From Phymatolithon calcareum (taxonomy: Eukaryota; Rhodophyta; Florideophyceae; Hapalidiales), in NCBI GenBank assembly GCA_977006965.1, contig OZ345371.1, positions 2,480,001-2,544,000 on the forward strand: 64,000 bases of DNA, given 5' to 3'. Below the pieces are notes generated by a model. That model was not told the origin of the DNA and searched no databases. It saw only the letters and a program-made list of their open reading frames with translations. A program made the translations under genes and the position numbers. Positions 10,001 to 20,473 of this stretch are shown here, piece by piece (within the stretch, counting starts at the first letter, position 1; the number at the start of each line of letters is the position of its first letter).

Positions 10001-11297
10001 ATGACTGTCGAGCACCTCATCCGCGACAAGAAACCTCCGCCGAATGATGCAGCGAAGAAGGATTTGATATCAAAAGCCCACTCGTTTGGCCACTTCGGAG
10101 AACAAGAAGCATTTCGGAAATTGTGGTCTGATGATTGGTGGTGGCCCAAAATGCGGACGGGCATCAAGGTCGAGCTTTCAGCCTGTATCCCTTGCCTACG
10201 GTACAACGTGCTTCGCAAAGGCTACCATCCGCTCAAATCAATCACTGCAGACTTACCTTGAGATCATATTGCGGTTGATCTTGTTACTCCACTAACTGTC
10301 AGTGACTCTGGGATGGATACTTTGCTCGTCGTGTCCGATGTCATGACTCGTTTCGTTCTTCTGCGATGTTTGGAGAGCAAAATTATGGATGGAATCGCAA
10401 GGATTCTATGGGAAATATTTTCATCTTTCGGTATTCCCAAGTTCATTCAATCCGAGAGTGGGTCCGATTTCGTCAACCAGGCTATCGCTGAACTAACGAA
10501 GCTAAACGGAGTACAGCACCGAATAATAGCCGAGGGCAAACGGGGCTGTTGAAAGAGCGAATGCAACCGTGGAGGTGATTCTGAAGAAGGAGGTCGAGGC
10601 TGCCATGCATTCCTGGCCGGAATATTTCCTGTTTGTACAGCTGGCGTTTAACGCGAAAACCTCTGCATTGTCAGGCGCAACCCCGTTCTCTCTAATGTTC
10701 GGAAGGAGTTTAAACTCGTTTGAGCTGTACGAGAGAACAAGCACAGCCTCGGAGGACAGCATGATACTCTGGACGACTCGACAGCATGGGCTCAGTGACA
10801 TCATATACCCAACTATCAAAGACCGCAAACTGTCTGAAAAAGCGAAAATGAAGAAACGTTTCGCTAACTCTCACCGCATGATGGCAAACTATGCAATTCC
10901 TCCCGGTGCGATTGTGATGATGCTGGACAAAACAAGAGGTTCGAAGTGGGACCCAGCATACGAAGGTCCTTTCACCGTGGTCCATCGTAACCGGAGCGGG
11001 GCACACATATTGAAGGACAAAGTCCGTGAAATTCTAAAGCGAACTGTCCCTGTCGACCAACTCAAGATTCTGCAACGACAGAATGGAGACGCGGCTGTCG
11101 AGGCCCCGTCGTACAAAATCTCTAAAATTAAAAAGCATCGCAGAACCAAGAATGGGAAATTTGAGTACTTCGTGGTCTGGAAAGACACCGAAATTGAAGC
11201 AGGATGGGAACCAGTAGAAAAATTCGACGACATTGACGTTATAAGAAAGTACTGGAAATCGGTTCGACCAACTCATGCAAGCAAGAAAAAAGCCTAA
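10001..11297 (+). pseudogene. Integrase with chromodomain
   Basis: 10001-10261 encodes the H2C2 zinc-binding module (H-S-F-G-H, then C-I-P-C). 10263-10552 encodes the integrase core in two broken parts; the second catalytic Asp, normally in a DNG/DQG context, is changed to SESGSDF. 10569-11297 (242 aa) holds the core end (LAFNAKTSALSGATPFSLMFG), the GPF-x-V-V-H-R region typical of gypsy integrases, and at the C-terminus a chromodomain: YKISKIKKHRRTKNGKFEYF, then VWKD and W-E-P. Chromodomains of this group tether integration to modified histones. The core is inactive as written (stops plus lost acidic residue). Confidence 0.8.
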
Positions 11298-11335
11298 GCT
11301 ACTCGTGAATCGAACCTGGAGGGGGTGATGTTGCG

Positions 11336-11429
11336 AACTACGTATCCGGTCGTTCTAAAACGGATACAAGAAGTTGTATCGTACGGACGCCGAAAACATT
11401 ATCTCTTGCCGCATATGCTATTGCGACTC
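11336..11429 (+). repeat. 3' terminal direct repeat of the chromovirus
   Basis: Near-identical to 7777-7869. It follows the purine tract at 11318-11325 and TGTTGCG, so the true LTR may start at about 11330. Similarity stops right after TTGCGACT, which puts the repeat below ~100 bp. Confidence 0.8.
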
Positions 11430-11739
11430 ATTTTCCGCCCAAGTATTTGATAAGGACTTCTTCTGGGCACTGAATTGAATTGATCGAAACTAGAATTTGA
11501 ATCATAATGACGGATGAAGATCCCATCCTGGGTAGCACCCTTACTTGGAAGAACGCTTCGGGTTGCCACACCAATGTTTGATATAATGTTGCTACGCATG
11601 GAAGAATAAGTTTGCACGCGTAGAATTTGTAGGATAAATAAGGACGGCGTTAGCCGTCTCTGAATAATCTGGTAAGAATCTGATTGAACTCAACCTTGCT
11701 CAAAAACCTGTTCCACAACAGAAGTTTCAAACCTCGGGA

Positions 11740-12690
11740 TATCTCTTGGACCAACCGGAATTACGGTCAAAAGCACAATCAGGCTCATAAAAAACGCCAA
11801 AGCAGCGGTAAACCAACTGAAGCCACTTGGGGTATTCATTCGTGGGATAAACATCCTGAAAACCATACGCATCTACAAGTCGTTGATCCAGCCAAGGCGC
11901 GAATACGCTATCCATCTCACACCTTGGACCTCAAAAGTACAAGAAGCTATTAAAGAAGTAGAAAGAACCTTCTTCTTCCAAGTATTCGATGGTACGGCAA
12001 GTGGAAGGATCGAGCGGCTCCGGCTTATGTGCAGTATCCAACCACCAGGAAACAGGAGAGAAATATTCGCGCTGAGGACGCTGCCACGAGGAAAGGCAAG
12101 GAAGGTGGCTATCCTATCCAAGCCAAGGGAAGAGCGCAACTACAAGGAACTACAGTGGGCAAGTCGCGATATTGCCGCGATGCTGCAACAAGAACAGTTT
12201 GCGATCGCCTTCAAACATATGCAGGAAGGGAAATCTCGAGGCCAACTTCGACGAATTCTGTTCGCAAAACAAGGCACGAAGCTCGAAAAAAGAAGAAAGA
12301 GGAAAATACCGCACGACAAACCGGATGATATCCCGGCCATCCTGAGCTTTTCCATGGTGAGACATCGACAGCTGGCCATAAAATACGCAGGCGGAAGGTT
12401 CCCTCAAGTAAGAAGGACGCAAATATCGATTACATTCGGAACGGCAACAGAGCGCCACCTGGAGACCATAGGCATGAACCTAGAAAAGTATGAACTGACC
12501 CCAGAGGATTGGAAAAGGCATTAGACTCCATACTACTTTACGGCGTCACCATAATTGACAACATGGAGAACGACGAGTCCCTGTATTAGGGACCAGGTGA
12601 TATAATAGAATGAAAAAGTTACGAAAAGCTGCTCCCGTACAGACTTAGGAGTGTTAATGGGGGCTTTCAAAATAAACGACTAAACAGTTG
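11740..12690 (+). mobile_element. LINE fragment A (5'-truncated, RT C-terminus and 3' tail)
   Basis: From about 11752 the plus strand encodes the C-terminal part of a LINE reverse transcriptase. Landmarks are R-I-Y-K-S-L-I-Q-P-R, then YAIHLTPW and the basic stretch KLEKRKRKIPH. The open frame runs 11883-12524 (213 aa) and ends in the GRFP motif shared by other copies here. It is homologous to 17307-18005 and 21960-22524. The 3' tail ends GGGGCTTTCAAAATAAACG and an A-rich tract near 12690. The catalytic part is missing. Confidence 0.7.
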
Positions 12691-14269
12691 CAAAAAAAGA
12701 AAAAAGTCTCTTGATTGAATAAGGACGCTATTCCCTTAGAGCAGCAGAAGGAAACAGACAGATATTAGACAAGAGACATCCTCCTGCCCCGCATTGCACG
12801 CACTCGCGTGCAGCAAGGAATGCACACCGCAAGGGTGCTTCGGGAGACAGAGACGCCACTTCGAAGCCTGGCGTTTCTCCAATCTAAAACTCTTCTAAAT
12901 CCACTAGAAGAAGAAGCAAGGTAATTGATAAGTTAGAATGAATTCACGGACCGCACGTCTTCCACATGTCCTCACCAACCCGATCCGAATAGTAGGGAAG
13001 TCGCCACTGGTGACACGCAAAAATTATGTACGTCGTACAGGGACGAGAATGTTGTCAGCATACTAATGCGCATATATCAGGACATGGACATATGAACAGT
13101 TTCCTTTTCAACGCCATCAAAATAGAGCGCAGCGGCTTAAAAAAGTTATTCTGGAGTAATTACTTTTAGTTCGTCCGAGGCAATAAAAATACCATTGGAC
13201 AAAGTATCGATTTTCAGGGCCTGACTGCTTCGTGCCGTTGGACTTGCCGAACCTCCCCTGGGTACGGCGGTAGTTAGTCAGAGTGTTCGGGGAGTGTCAT
13301 GGGCGGTCGCTCGTCTCGCCGAACATCTCCGGCTATATAGCCTCACGGCGGGGGAAACGCACAGTGCCCCAAATTGAGGATGACGGCGATATGATGAGGT
13401 ATCCCGGTACGACTCGGACTGCAAGTGCCGAGCTTACGATTATTAGACAGCGCTGCTGCCGCTGGTCTTCAAGATGGTAAGCCGCGGACTGCTTATTACA
13501 ACGTTCGCGGGTTTGATGAACTTGTCAGAAACGTATATCGATACAAATCAATTGTACACGGAGTTCAACGAGAATGGACGGGGACAAAACTTGTGATGTC
13601 ACTTTGCACTCATGCATTATCCGTGATGCGATAGAACTCGACTGGCTTGGATATACCAGCAGATTTACAGGTTCAGCCTTGTTCGTAAATGAAATTCCCC
13701 GATATCAACTTAGCAAAACTTTCTCCAACTAGCGAGATGACGTACACAAATATCAGCCAGACAATAAGAGAAGCCAAGCTTTCCGATCAGTGAGATGACT
13801 TAGCTGATATCAGCGATTTTCGTGCTAGATTTACAGCCAGAAGCAGGATCTTCGGAGGATAATCGGTTCCACGATTGCAGTGCCCATATGGTCTATGAAT
13901 CGATAGCTGTGTCCACGACGAGCGGAACACACCGTCTCCGGCGTTCGGTATTAGCCGCACTAGCTCGTGCTAGAATTCTTGATTAGTTACAGTTTTCTTC
14001 TTGATGATTGTGTTCCCTCGCATTGAGGTACTTCCAGGGATCTTTTATGTCATTTCTGCTACACCAATTTCGTCATCCAACTTGGGTAAACATTTACTTT
14101 CCTATTGTACTCGAAAGTAAACTATCCACGAAATCATTCTAATTGTTGCTACTGAAATACACGCAAAAGTGTTGCTTGCAATGTATACGACCAGTCTTCA
14201 ACGTGTATCTGGTGCACGTGGAATACCACGAACACGCTTTAGTCCCCATTCTGAGTCTCGACATGGGCC
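12691..14269. other. Spacer without recognised features
   Basis: No motif-bearing frame. The small frames at 13283-13480 and 13425-13634 overlap each other and show no domain. It may hold decayed transposon DNA. Confidence 0.35.
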
Positions 14270-14460
14270 GGTGATCTGCAAGTCCAAACAGAATGCTCGT
14301 CGAAGTAAAATTGCGTTTCGCGTAGTACCAACCGATCGTCGGAGCGCTAGCTGGTGCTTCCCCCCACTCGCGAGATAGGGTATGGGGTCTCGCCTCTCGC
14401 TATTGGCGAATGTTGGTTTTTCACCTATGTAGTGTGAGGAATGAAAAGGACTTTACCTTG
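14270..14460 (+). repeat. Diverged dispersed repeat, copy 1
   Basis: Shares a run of landmarks with 54400-54590: CTGCAA, the CTCGCGA region, GGCGAA and TTCACCTATGT, then TTTACCTTGACG. Identity is roughly two thirds by eye. The nature of the repeat is unknown. Confidence 0.4.
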
Positions 14461-14510
14461 ACGATGGAAATTGTTTAAACTTGAGCAGGGTTCCAATTCA
14501 ACTCTTCGCG

Positions 14511-14597
14511 TGTTATGATTCACATCATACCCTAGATGCAACCTCTGGAGTGACGATTCCCGCAGGTGTACATAAGCTTAGCTCGCACGTGATTACA
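14511..14597 (+). repeat. Left LTR of Copia-A (shortened)
   Basis: Starts TGTTATGATTCACATCATAC and includes GCAGGTGTACATAAGCTTAG, matching 18187-18206. Compared with the right copy it lacks about 45 bp after TGTTATGATT. It ends near ATTACA. Confidence 0.65.
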
Positions 14598-15239
14598 GGA
14601 TATGGGACCCATTTACTCTACCTGGGCAAGAGCTCTTCATTAGCTTTCACCTTCCTCCGAACGCATCTTTCGCGCAACCAAAACATCCGAACAGCAAGCA
14701 CACATCGCACTCTAGCCTCTGTTGCTCCATTGTACCTGAGGTTATCAGAATGGCCAAAGTGACACGTTTGTCTTCCTTCTCATTTTCCCATGTGCCAAAT
14801 AAATAAATCGGTTTAAAAACTGCAAGATCATCCATAGTGCCCTCCGTATCGCGCCCTCGGTAGCCGGCTGCCGAATTCCGCTCTACACGTTTCTCGCAGT
14901 ACGCTGAAACAACTGAACTCATGTGCGCCAGACAGCGTGCACCCATCGAAAGACACCTTCACGGGACATTCGCGTAGACTCCGATCCCCGGCCACACGAA
15001 GCACACCACGAGGCGTTCACATCAAGAGTACTACACGCTGTGCCAGCTTGTGACCATGCTCCTCGAGCACGCGAGCTCGTTTCGCACTACAATATGCTCC
15101 CTCCCGCATTACCGCCAGTACCTCAGCTCCTACTACACTGGAACGAGCACGACTATACTCAGATGATGCTCAATGGAGTTCCGCGTACAGGGGAGGGCTC
15201 GAAAAACTTAAAAAGTACTATACATTCGAGCCTCTAACG

Positions 15240-17075
15240 TTAACATCAGTGCCCTGCGGCACTCGGATCCTGCCGCTAACTACAGATTTCCGATATAAAC
15301 GTGACGCGCAAAACAAACTCGAAAAGCGTAAAGTCCGGATTGCACTCCGTGTGGACCTCCGTCAACCGTTTGTCAATTACGACCCACCTGCCCTGGCAGC
15401 ATACGCCCTCGACAAAGCAACGGCTCGTATAATTTTCAGCATCGCCGCTGCCCAAAATTTATCTCTCCGTCACATCGACGTCGAGTCAGCTTTCCTTCAC
15501 GAGTGTTTAGATCCCGCATACCGAATCTATGTCAAGATACCCACCAATTTTGACGTTTCTTTTTAGTACAAGTACTAATATGCACGTTTGAACTATAACC
15601 TCTATGGATCAAGACAAGCAGGCCACACTTACTACAAGGGCATGAATAACCTCTTGGCATCTCACGGATATAACACTCTTGCATCCGATAGTTGTGTTCT
15701 GACACAGCATTATCCAAATAAACATTATGTACTTCTTGACGTAACTATCGACGACTTTCTAGCTTCTGTGACTAACCCGGCACTTGTTGAAGACGTCCAG
15801 CGCGTGCTTTCGGAGAAATACAATATTTCAGACATAGAACCACCGTCTCAATACATCGGTTGGAAGGTCACGCGAAGCTCAGAAGGGATTCATATTTCCC
15901 AGCCAACCTCCATAGAAACCCTGCTCGAAGAATTCAACATGGAGAACTGCTCACCCTCTCTAACCCCGTACTGTGATGGTCTTCTTTTTGAAGAGCGACA
16001 ACCGGATGAACCAGCCCTTGATTCAGACAAATACCCATACAGCCGAGGAGTCGGACTGTTACGATACATTGCAGATTGTACGCGCTCCGACATCTTTCAC
16101 GTGACTAACAGCCTTGATCGGTACCTTAAAGATCCCACAATGTGGCATTGGACGCAATTCACGCTGCGCTACTTGAAAGGGACTATCACATTCGGGATTA
16201 TGTATCCTTGCCATGCTGCTCCACTCATGTCGTACTCAGACTCTGACTTCAGATCCTGCCAGATACGTGCCGATCTACATCCTGCAGCTTGCATTTTTTA
16301 AACTCAGCGCTCATTTCCTGGAACTCGAAACGCAAGAACACAGTCGCACTTTCGACGGCAGAGGCCGAATACATTGCCGGCTGCCACACAGCCCAGCAGA
16401 CGAAGTGGTTGCAATAATTACTGTCAGAACTCCTAACTGCCCACACTCGGCCGACAACCTTGTGTATCTACAACCAACGTGCGTTGAAAATGGCCCCTGC
16501 AAATTGTCCGACGAAGCGTAGCAAATACGTCGACATAAAATACAATTACTGTGGCGTCCAACCCCAATATCATACTCCTATACAAATAGCTCCCTTAAAA
16601 TTGTTATTACAGCAAGCCCTTACATATATCATTACAGTCATTACAGTACAGAAGGTTTCGATGCGTACTTACACCATGAAGGATCACCAAGGGCAAACCC
16701 TAGAACCACTGCTTACCGCTTACAGTTGTTTACACTGTAAGCACCTCGGCGACGCCTGCGGTGGGCTAGGAAGTCGCGAAGTGGCTTCCAGATTCTTCCA
16801 TTGATCCATTTATCATATTGCCAAGTCATATTTGATCCAATTCTTTTTCTAGAAAGGTTGCCGCTTCGCAGCGACCTCGGCGTTTCGCCAGTGAACAACC
16901 CGACAACAACCAGTGTTTCAACTTGTGCTCTTCACAATCCCACAATTACCTCCGCGAAACCGTCGCGCAAAAACTAATCTAACTCAAATACGCGCCGTCC
17001 GCCGACATCCTCGCCGATCCATTTACAACAACTTTAAAGCCACAGAAGTTTCTTGAGGCAAGATCTCGAATGAAT
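15240..17075 (+). pseudogene. Copia-A reverse transcriptase / RNase H remnant
   Basis: 15249-15566 carries the first copia RT block: PCGTRILPLTTDFRYKRDA, then H-I-D-V-E-S-A-F-L-H and Y-V-K-I-P. 15588-16301 continues with LYGSRQAGHTYYKG. The YVDD box appears as VTIDDFL, followed by YIGWKVTRSS. RNase H runs from about 16313 in another frame (KNTVALSTAEAEYIAGCHTA). It is cut at 16549 by a solo LTR and resumes at 16945 with L-R-E-T-V and then ADILADPF. There are several stops and frame changes and no gag. Copia RT would copy the element RNA; this copy cannot. Confidence 0.8.
16550..16944 (+). repeat. Solo LTR inserted in Copia-A RNase H
   Basis: A 395-bp block beginning TGTGGCGTCC and ending CCCACA (inverted TGTGG/CCACA ends), flanked by the 5-bp duplication ATTAC (16545-16549, 16945-16949). 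Taking out the block and one ATTAC restores the copia RNase H frame exactly. Its first ~200 bp recur at 29827-30066. No coding sequence inside. Confidence 0.85.
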
Positions 17076-17108
17076 CTCTGCCCAGTCCCATCTCAGTGAC
17101 AGAGGGGC

Positions 17109-18216
17109 TGTTATGATTAACATCAACAAAATGTGTCACTGAGATGACACTGGCTGAGAACCACGATCGACAAGACGGGAGTAACCCGCTACGCAACACT
17201 ATAGCGCATCAACGCGGCGAAGGGAATCATCATGGGACTGAAAGACCTGGGAGTCCAAGCTCAAGGACGAGCTATTACCAAGAACATAGCAATGTAAAAG
17301 GCTCTTGTGCAATGCAGATGGGAGTATGCGAAACACCTCACGCCTTGGACAAACTCAGTCGAAGCGCAGATTAACCAAGCTGAGGGTCTGTTCTACTCTG
17401 TTGCCTTCGGTAACTACGCGAAACAATTGCACGCTCGAATGCCAGCCCTCTGCAGAATTTCTCCACCTAAGATAAGAAGAGCGCAACTCGGAGAGCACTT
17501 CGCACAGAGGCTTCTACGAGGGAAGGACGAAATCGAGAAGGAAGCAAACTACGCAGGAAAAGAAGGGGACATACAGCAAGCAGAGAGGGATATCCGTTAT
17601 CTGCAGGAGCACGAGCTCCTTAGAGACAGTACCGAGCGAGCCGTACGCGGGTTGGTGACCCACAAACACGAGATCCACCGCCGACGGCAGGAATGGATTG
17701 AAAAGGAAGAAGAAAAAGAGAGAAAAATTGCCGTCGATACTAAGGAGAAAGTAAGTTCTGTACTCCAAATTCGATCCAAGAAACACCGACTCCTAGCAGT
17801 CAAGTGGTTCTTTGGACGCCTCCCACAGCGAAGAGCAGAGTCTTACATTGAACATTTCAACGAGGTTGCGGAAGAGAATCTGAAAACTGTACAACGAAAT
17901 TTAACAAGTCCAAGAGCAGAAGAATCTTGGGAAGAAGGGACGAAAACGGCGATTGACAAACTTCTGGCCTTGGAAATCCATATGATAGAAGAAACGATAG
18001 TGTAATGCGACCTGACTGGGTAATGAGATGGCAGTATGAATGGGAAGTTGCTCTGTTGTTGGTGAATACCGGCGTTGAGGGCTTCTAAAATAAAAACCTA
18101 CAGTTTCCCCCTCCGCGAGATGACACTGGCCAGTGCTGTAATTCACATCGTACCCTTTATGCAACCGCTGGAACGACGGTGCCCGCAGGTGTACATAAGC
18201 TTAGCTCGCACTAACA
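17109..18216 (+). repeat. Right LTR of Copia-A, split by a LINE
   Basis: Begins TGTTATGATT after a purine tract, and is interrupted at 17155. It continues after the LINE with the part matching the left LTR (CACATCGTACCC, then GCAGGTGTACATAAGC) and ends TAACA. Without the insert it is about 132 bp. Confidence 0.65.
17155..18116 (+). mobile_element. LINE fragment C with 14-bp target duplication
   Basis: A 5'-truncated LINE inserted in the Copia-A right LTR. It is flanked by the 14-bp repeat GAGATGACACTGGC (17141-17154 and 18117-18130). It encodes the RT thumb and C-terminus, with the open frame 17307-18005 (232 aa): WEYAKHLTPWTNSVEAQ, a Cys-Arg-Ile-x-P-P-K-I-R-R block, a long charged helix with EEKERKIAVDTKEK, and WFFGRLPQRRAES near the end. 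It is a paralogue of fragments A and B. The tail carries GAGGGCTTCTAAAATAAAAA. Truncation at the 5' side and a long target duplication are the usual products of target-primed reverse transcription. Confidence 0.8.
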
Positions 18217-18321
18217 GTAAAGAGGCAAGAGACCTAGTGATTACATCGCGCTTCTAATGGAGCAATGAAGCAAAAAGATTTTTCGCATGCAATAGAAATT
18301 ACAATTGAAGTACGTCGCGAA

Positions 18322-18576
18322 ATACCGATTTTTTAAAGCTCCACAGTCATACGAATATGCGGGCAAGGCTTCCTCAGGTGCTACCCTCACTAGGGCGGCT
18401 CTTCTCTTATGTCTGGTATTCTATCTGAGCTCCGAACATGTACTCGATTGTTTTGAACAACTCTCGTCGCTTCTTCTTTCAGTGCAGACCTTCTTCATTC
18501 TGCATACTCTCGATGATGCTTTTGCAGAAGAGCAAAAGGTCATCTAGTGCCTTCTCGGTTGCCGCTCTGTCTTTTT
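18322..18576 (-). mobile_element. LINE fragment D: 3' end only, minus strand
   Basis: About 255 bp closely similar to 45906-46170, the 3' end of LINE H. Both start on the plus strand with TTTTTTAAAGC(T/C)CCACAGTC. Both include the antisense of the RT C-terminal end (CTCTCGATGATGCTTTTGC). It is a severely 5'-truncated copy. Confidence 0.75.
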
Positions 18577-19019
18577 AAGAAAAGTACTTGATCCCAGCTT
18601 AGCGGAAATGGTCATAAATTTCCTCGACCCGTCCTTTACCCAGGCGGACGACGGCGAGTGGTTCACTATCGACAAAGGGGTGCCACAAGGATCTCCTTAA
18701 GTCCATGCCTGTACAATATCTTTATGGATACATTCGCTCTCGAGCTGGATTCGGCCTCTACGAACATATCTTCGGAGCGGTCTACCCCGCATGCCAAAGA
18801 AACACTACCGCCGCTCTTGTGCTTGAATTCGAGGAGGTATAGGACCTTGGCCATAAAGTGGTCTTTCGGTATGTTTCCGCCCATTAGAACCTCGAAGCTC
18901 ATAGAACGGACAGATTAACTGGAAGAGATTTAATCCAAGATATTATGACAGGGTTATCGAAAGGCAAGCTATCACCGGAGGAATGTGCCCTCACAAAGAG
19001 AGCACTTGATGATGTCCTT
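18577..19019 (+). mobile_element. LINE fragment E (internally deleted RT)
   Basis: Encodes the RT motif GVPQGSP (about 18678), a stop, then in another frame CLYNIFMDTFALELD. It then jumps by a deletion to the C-terminal RT end (TLAIKWSFGMFPPIRTSKL; frame 18658-18918). The last stretch to 19019 reads LSPEECALTKRALDDVL, matching the C-terminus of LINE H. The palm domain with the catalytic Asp pair is missing. Confidence 0.7.
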
Positions 19020-20473
19020 ACAATTTTTTTGGAACTGTTTAGTTGTATATTTGAAAGCCCTCATTAAGACTCCTAAGATTGTACAGGAGTAGCTTTTCAT
19101 AACTTGTTCCATAACTTGTTCATTCTAGTATATCGCCTGGTACATAATACAGGGACTCGTCGTTCTCCATATTGTCAAATGATTTCCTTACAATGTTCCA
19201 TGCGGTCAATATCGCGACTGCAAACTGAATCCTAAGTCAAGCTCAGCTGACCCCGCGTTACACAGAATAGCGGAGTACGTTTCCCACTCCAAGTTCAACC
19301 CTGCTCCAGAGGTAGACTTAGGTACCCCTCCAAAAGGAGTCGCACCCACCAGTCGAAAATCAAGTCTGACCCTTGCTATGCTCGCATGGCACTCGTAAAG
19401 TCTCCCCAAGTGTCTGCAGATGCGTTGGTATATCTTAAAATAAAAATCCACACTTCTTCTTTTTCTTTATCCACCGCTGATTCGAATATTTTCCGAGCGT
19501 GCGACAACAGCGAAATCGGTCTGCTGCTCGTCGGGACGCTTGGGTCCCCGTTTCTAAATATTGAAAGCACTAGTGCCCGATTCCAGTCGTCAGGCCTGCA
19601 CTCGAGCTGGCCGACTTCGGTGATCGTTGCCAGTAGTAAACTGTAGCTTTTCTCTAGGGTTAGTAGCAGCGCTTCAGAGAAAATTCCATCCAGACCAGAT
19701 GTTTTTTGCCGTGTGGCACGTCTTAGAGAGCTCTTTAGTTCTCATTTTACAGCACATGTAACTTGAAATTTCTTCGTGTGTATGTCAGTGTCTTGGGGGG
19801 TTTTGAGCTCCTCCCTCAGGAGTACATTTCAGCCGGATAAAGGAGCCTGCCTTACCAGTAATTCGTCTGTAATCTCTTTCTCTTCATTAGAATTAGATTT
19901 TTATTATTTTATCAAAGCCTGTTGGCGTTGACGCGGATGGATCTCGTTTGCTTGCCCTGGCTATCTTTTTCACCTTTCTCTCGAGATCTCTATGTGCTTG
20001 CCAGTCGACGAACAAGTCCGTTCTCCGTGCCCTCTTGTAAGCGTTTGTTCGCAGCTTGGAAAGTTTGTCAAGCTCCTCGGTCCAGAGTTCCTTAAATCAT
20101 TTTGGTTTGTTGTTCTTTCGTATATCCATTATTTGTTGATGATAACACAAGCTCTATTTTACGCTTTCTGGGAGGCTTCCATTGCATTCGCTTTGCATTT
20201 TTCTTCAACGGTTGCTGGTAGTCTTGAATTTTACTTGGACACTGCTTTTTCTTGGGGCTTAGTGTTTTTCCGTGAGCTCAATGCGTCTGCTGATCACCGG
20301 TACGTGATCGCTAGATCCAATCCCTTCCCTATGTATCACGCATACTACTGTGCGGTTGTTCCCTTGCATGTGATGAGATCGATCACGCTTGAGCCTACGT
20401 GGCCGTGGAATTCTGGGCCTTCCGGTGTAGAAATGTGCGAGCCCTATTTATGTGAAGCCGAGGCCCCCGAGAT
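19020..20473 (-). mobile_element. LINE fragment F, minus strand
   Basis: The 3' tail at 19020-19183 is the inverted partner of the tail of LINE A (CCTGTATTA, GATATA and CTTAGGAGT in antisense). Upstream on the minus strand the first RT block is seen at about 19735-19460: ELKSSLRRATRQKTSGLDG, then WNRALVLSIFRNGDPSVP, then SRPISLLSHARKIFESAVDK. The linker before RT follows at 20080-19930 (PWTEELDKLSKLRTNAYKRA). The central RT is deleted. The plus-strand frame 19992-20477 is a shadow of this. Confidence 0.65.

Larger units (their letters stand above)
7777..11429 (+). mobile_element. Degenerate Ty3/gypsy chromovirus
   Basis: In order on the plus strand: gag with a zinc knuckle, reverse transcriptase, RNase H, integrase zinc finger and core, integrase C-terminus and a chromodomain. 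This is the chromovirus order. The unit is bracketed by a direct repeat of about 93 bp (7777-7869 and 11336-11429). A purine tract GGAGGGGG lies at 11318-11325 just before the 3' repeat, as expected for a polypurine tract. No protease is seen between gag and RT. At least six stops or frameshifts break the polyprotein, so it is a relic. Confidence 0.85.
14511..18216 (+). mobile_element. Copia-A: deleted Ty1/copia element with inserts
   Basis: Copia RT and RNase H (15240-17075) lie between related terminal repeats starting TGTTATGATT (14511 and 17109). A purine-rich tract GAGGGG (17102-17107) precedes the right repeat. Gag, protease and integrase are absent: only ~640 bp separate the left repeat from RT, so a large internal deletion has occurred. 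A solo LTR sits in the RNase H and a LINE sits in the right LTR. Confidence 0.75.

Noticed and set aside
11637-12727. AATAAGGACG as target duplication of LINE A
   Set aside because: The right copy is separated from the A-rich end by about 12 bp and the left copy does not match the start of homology. A 10-bp chance match is possible.
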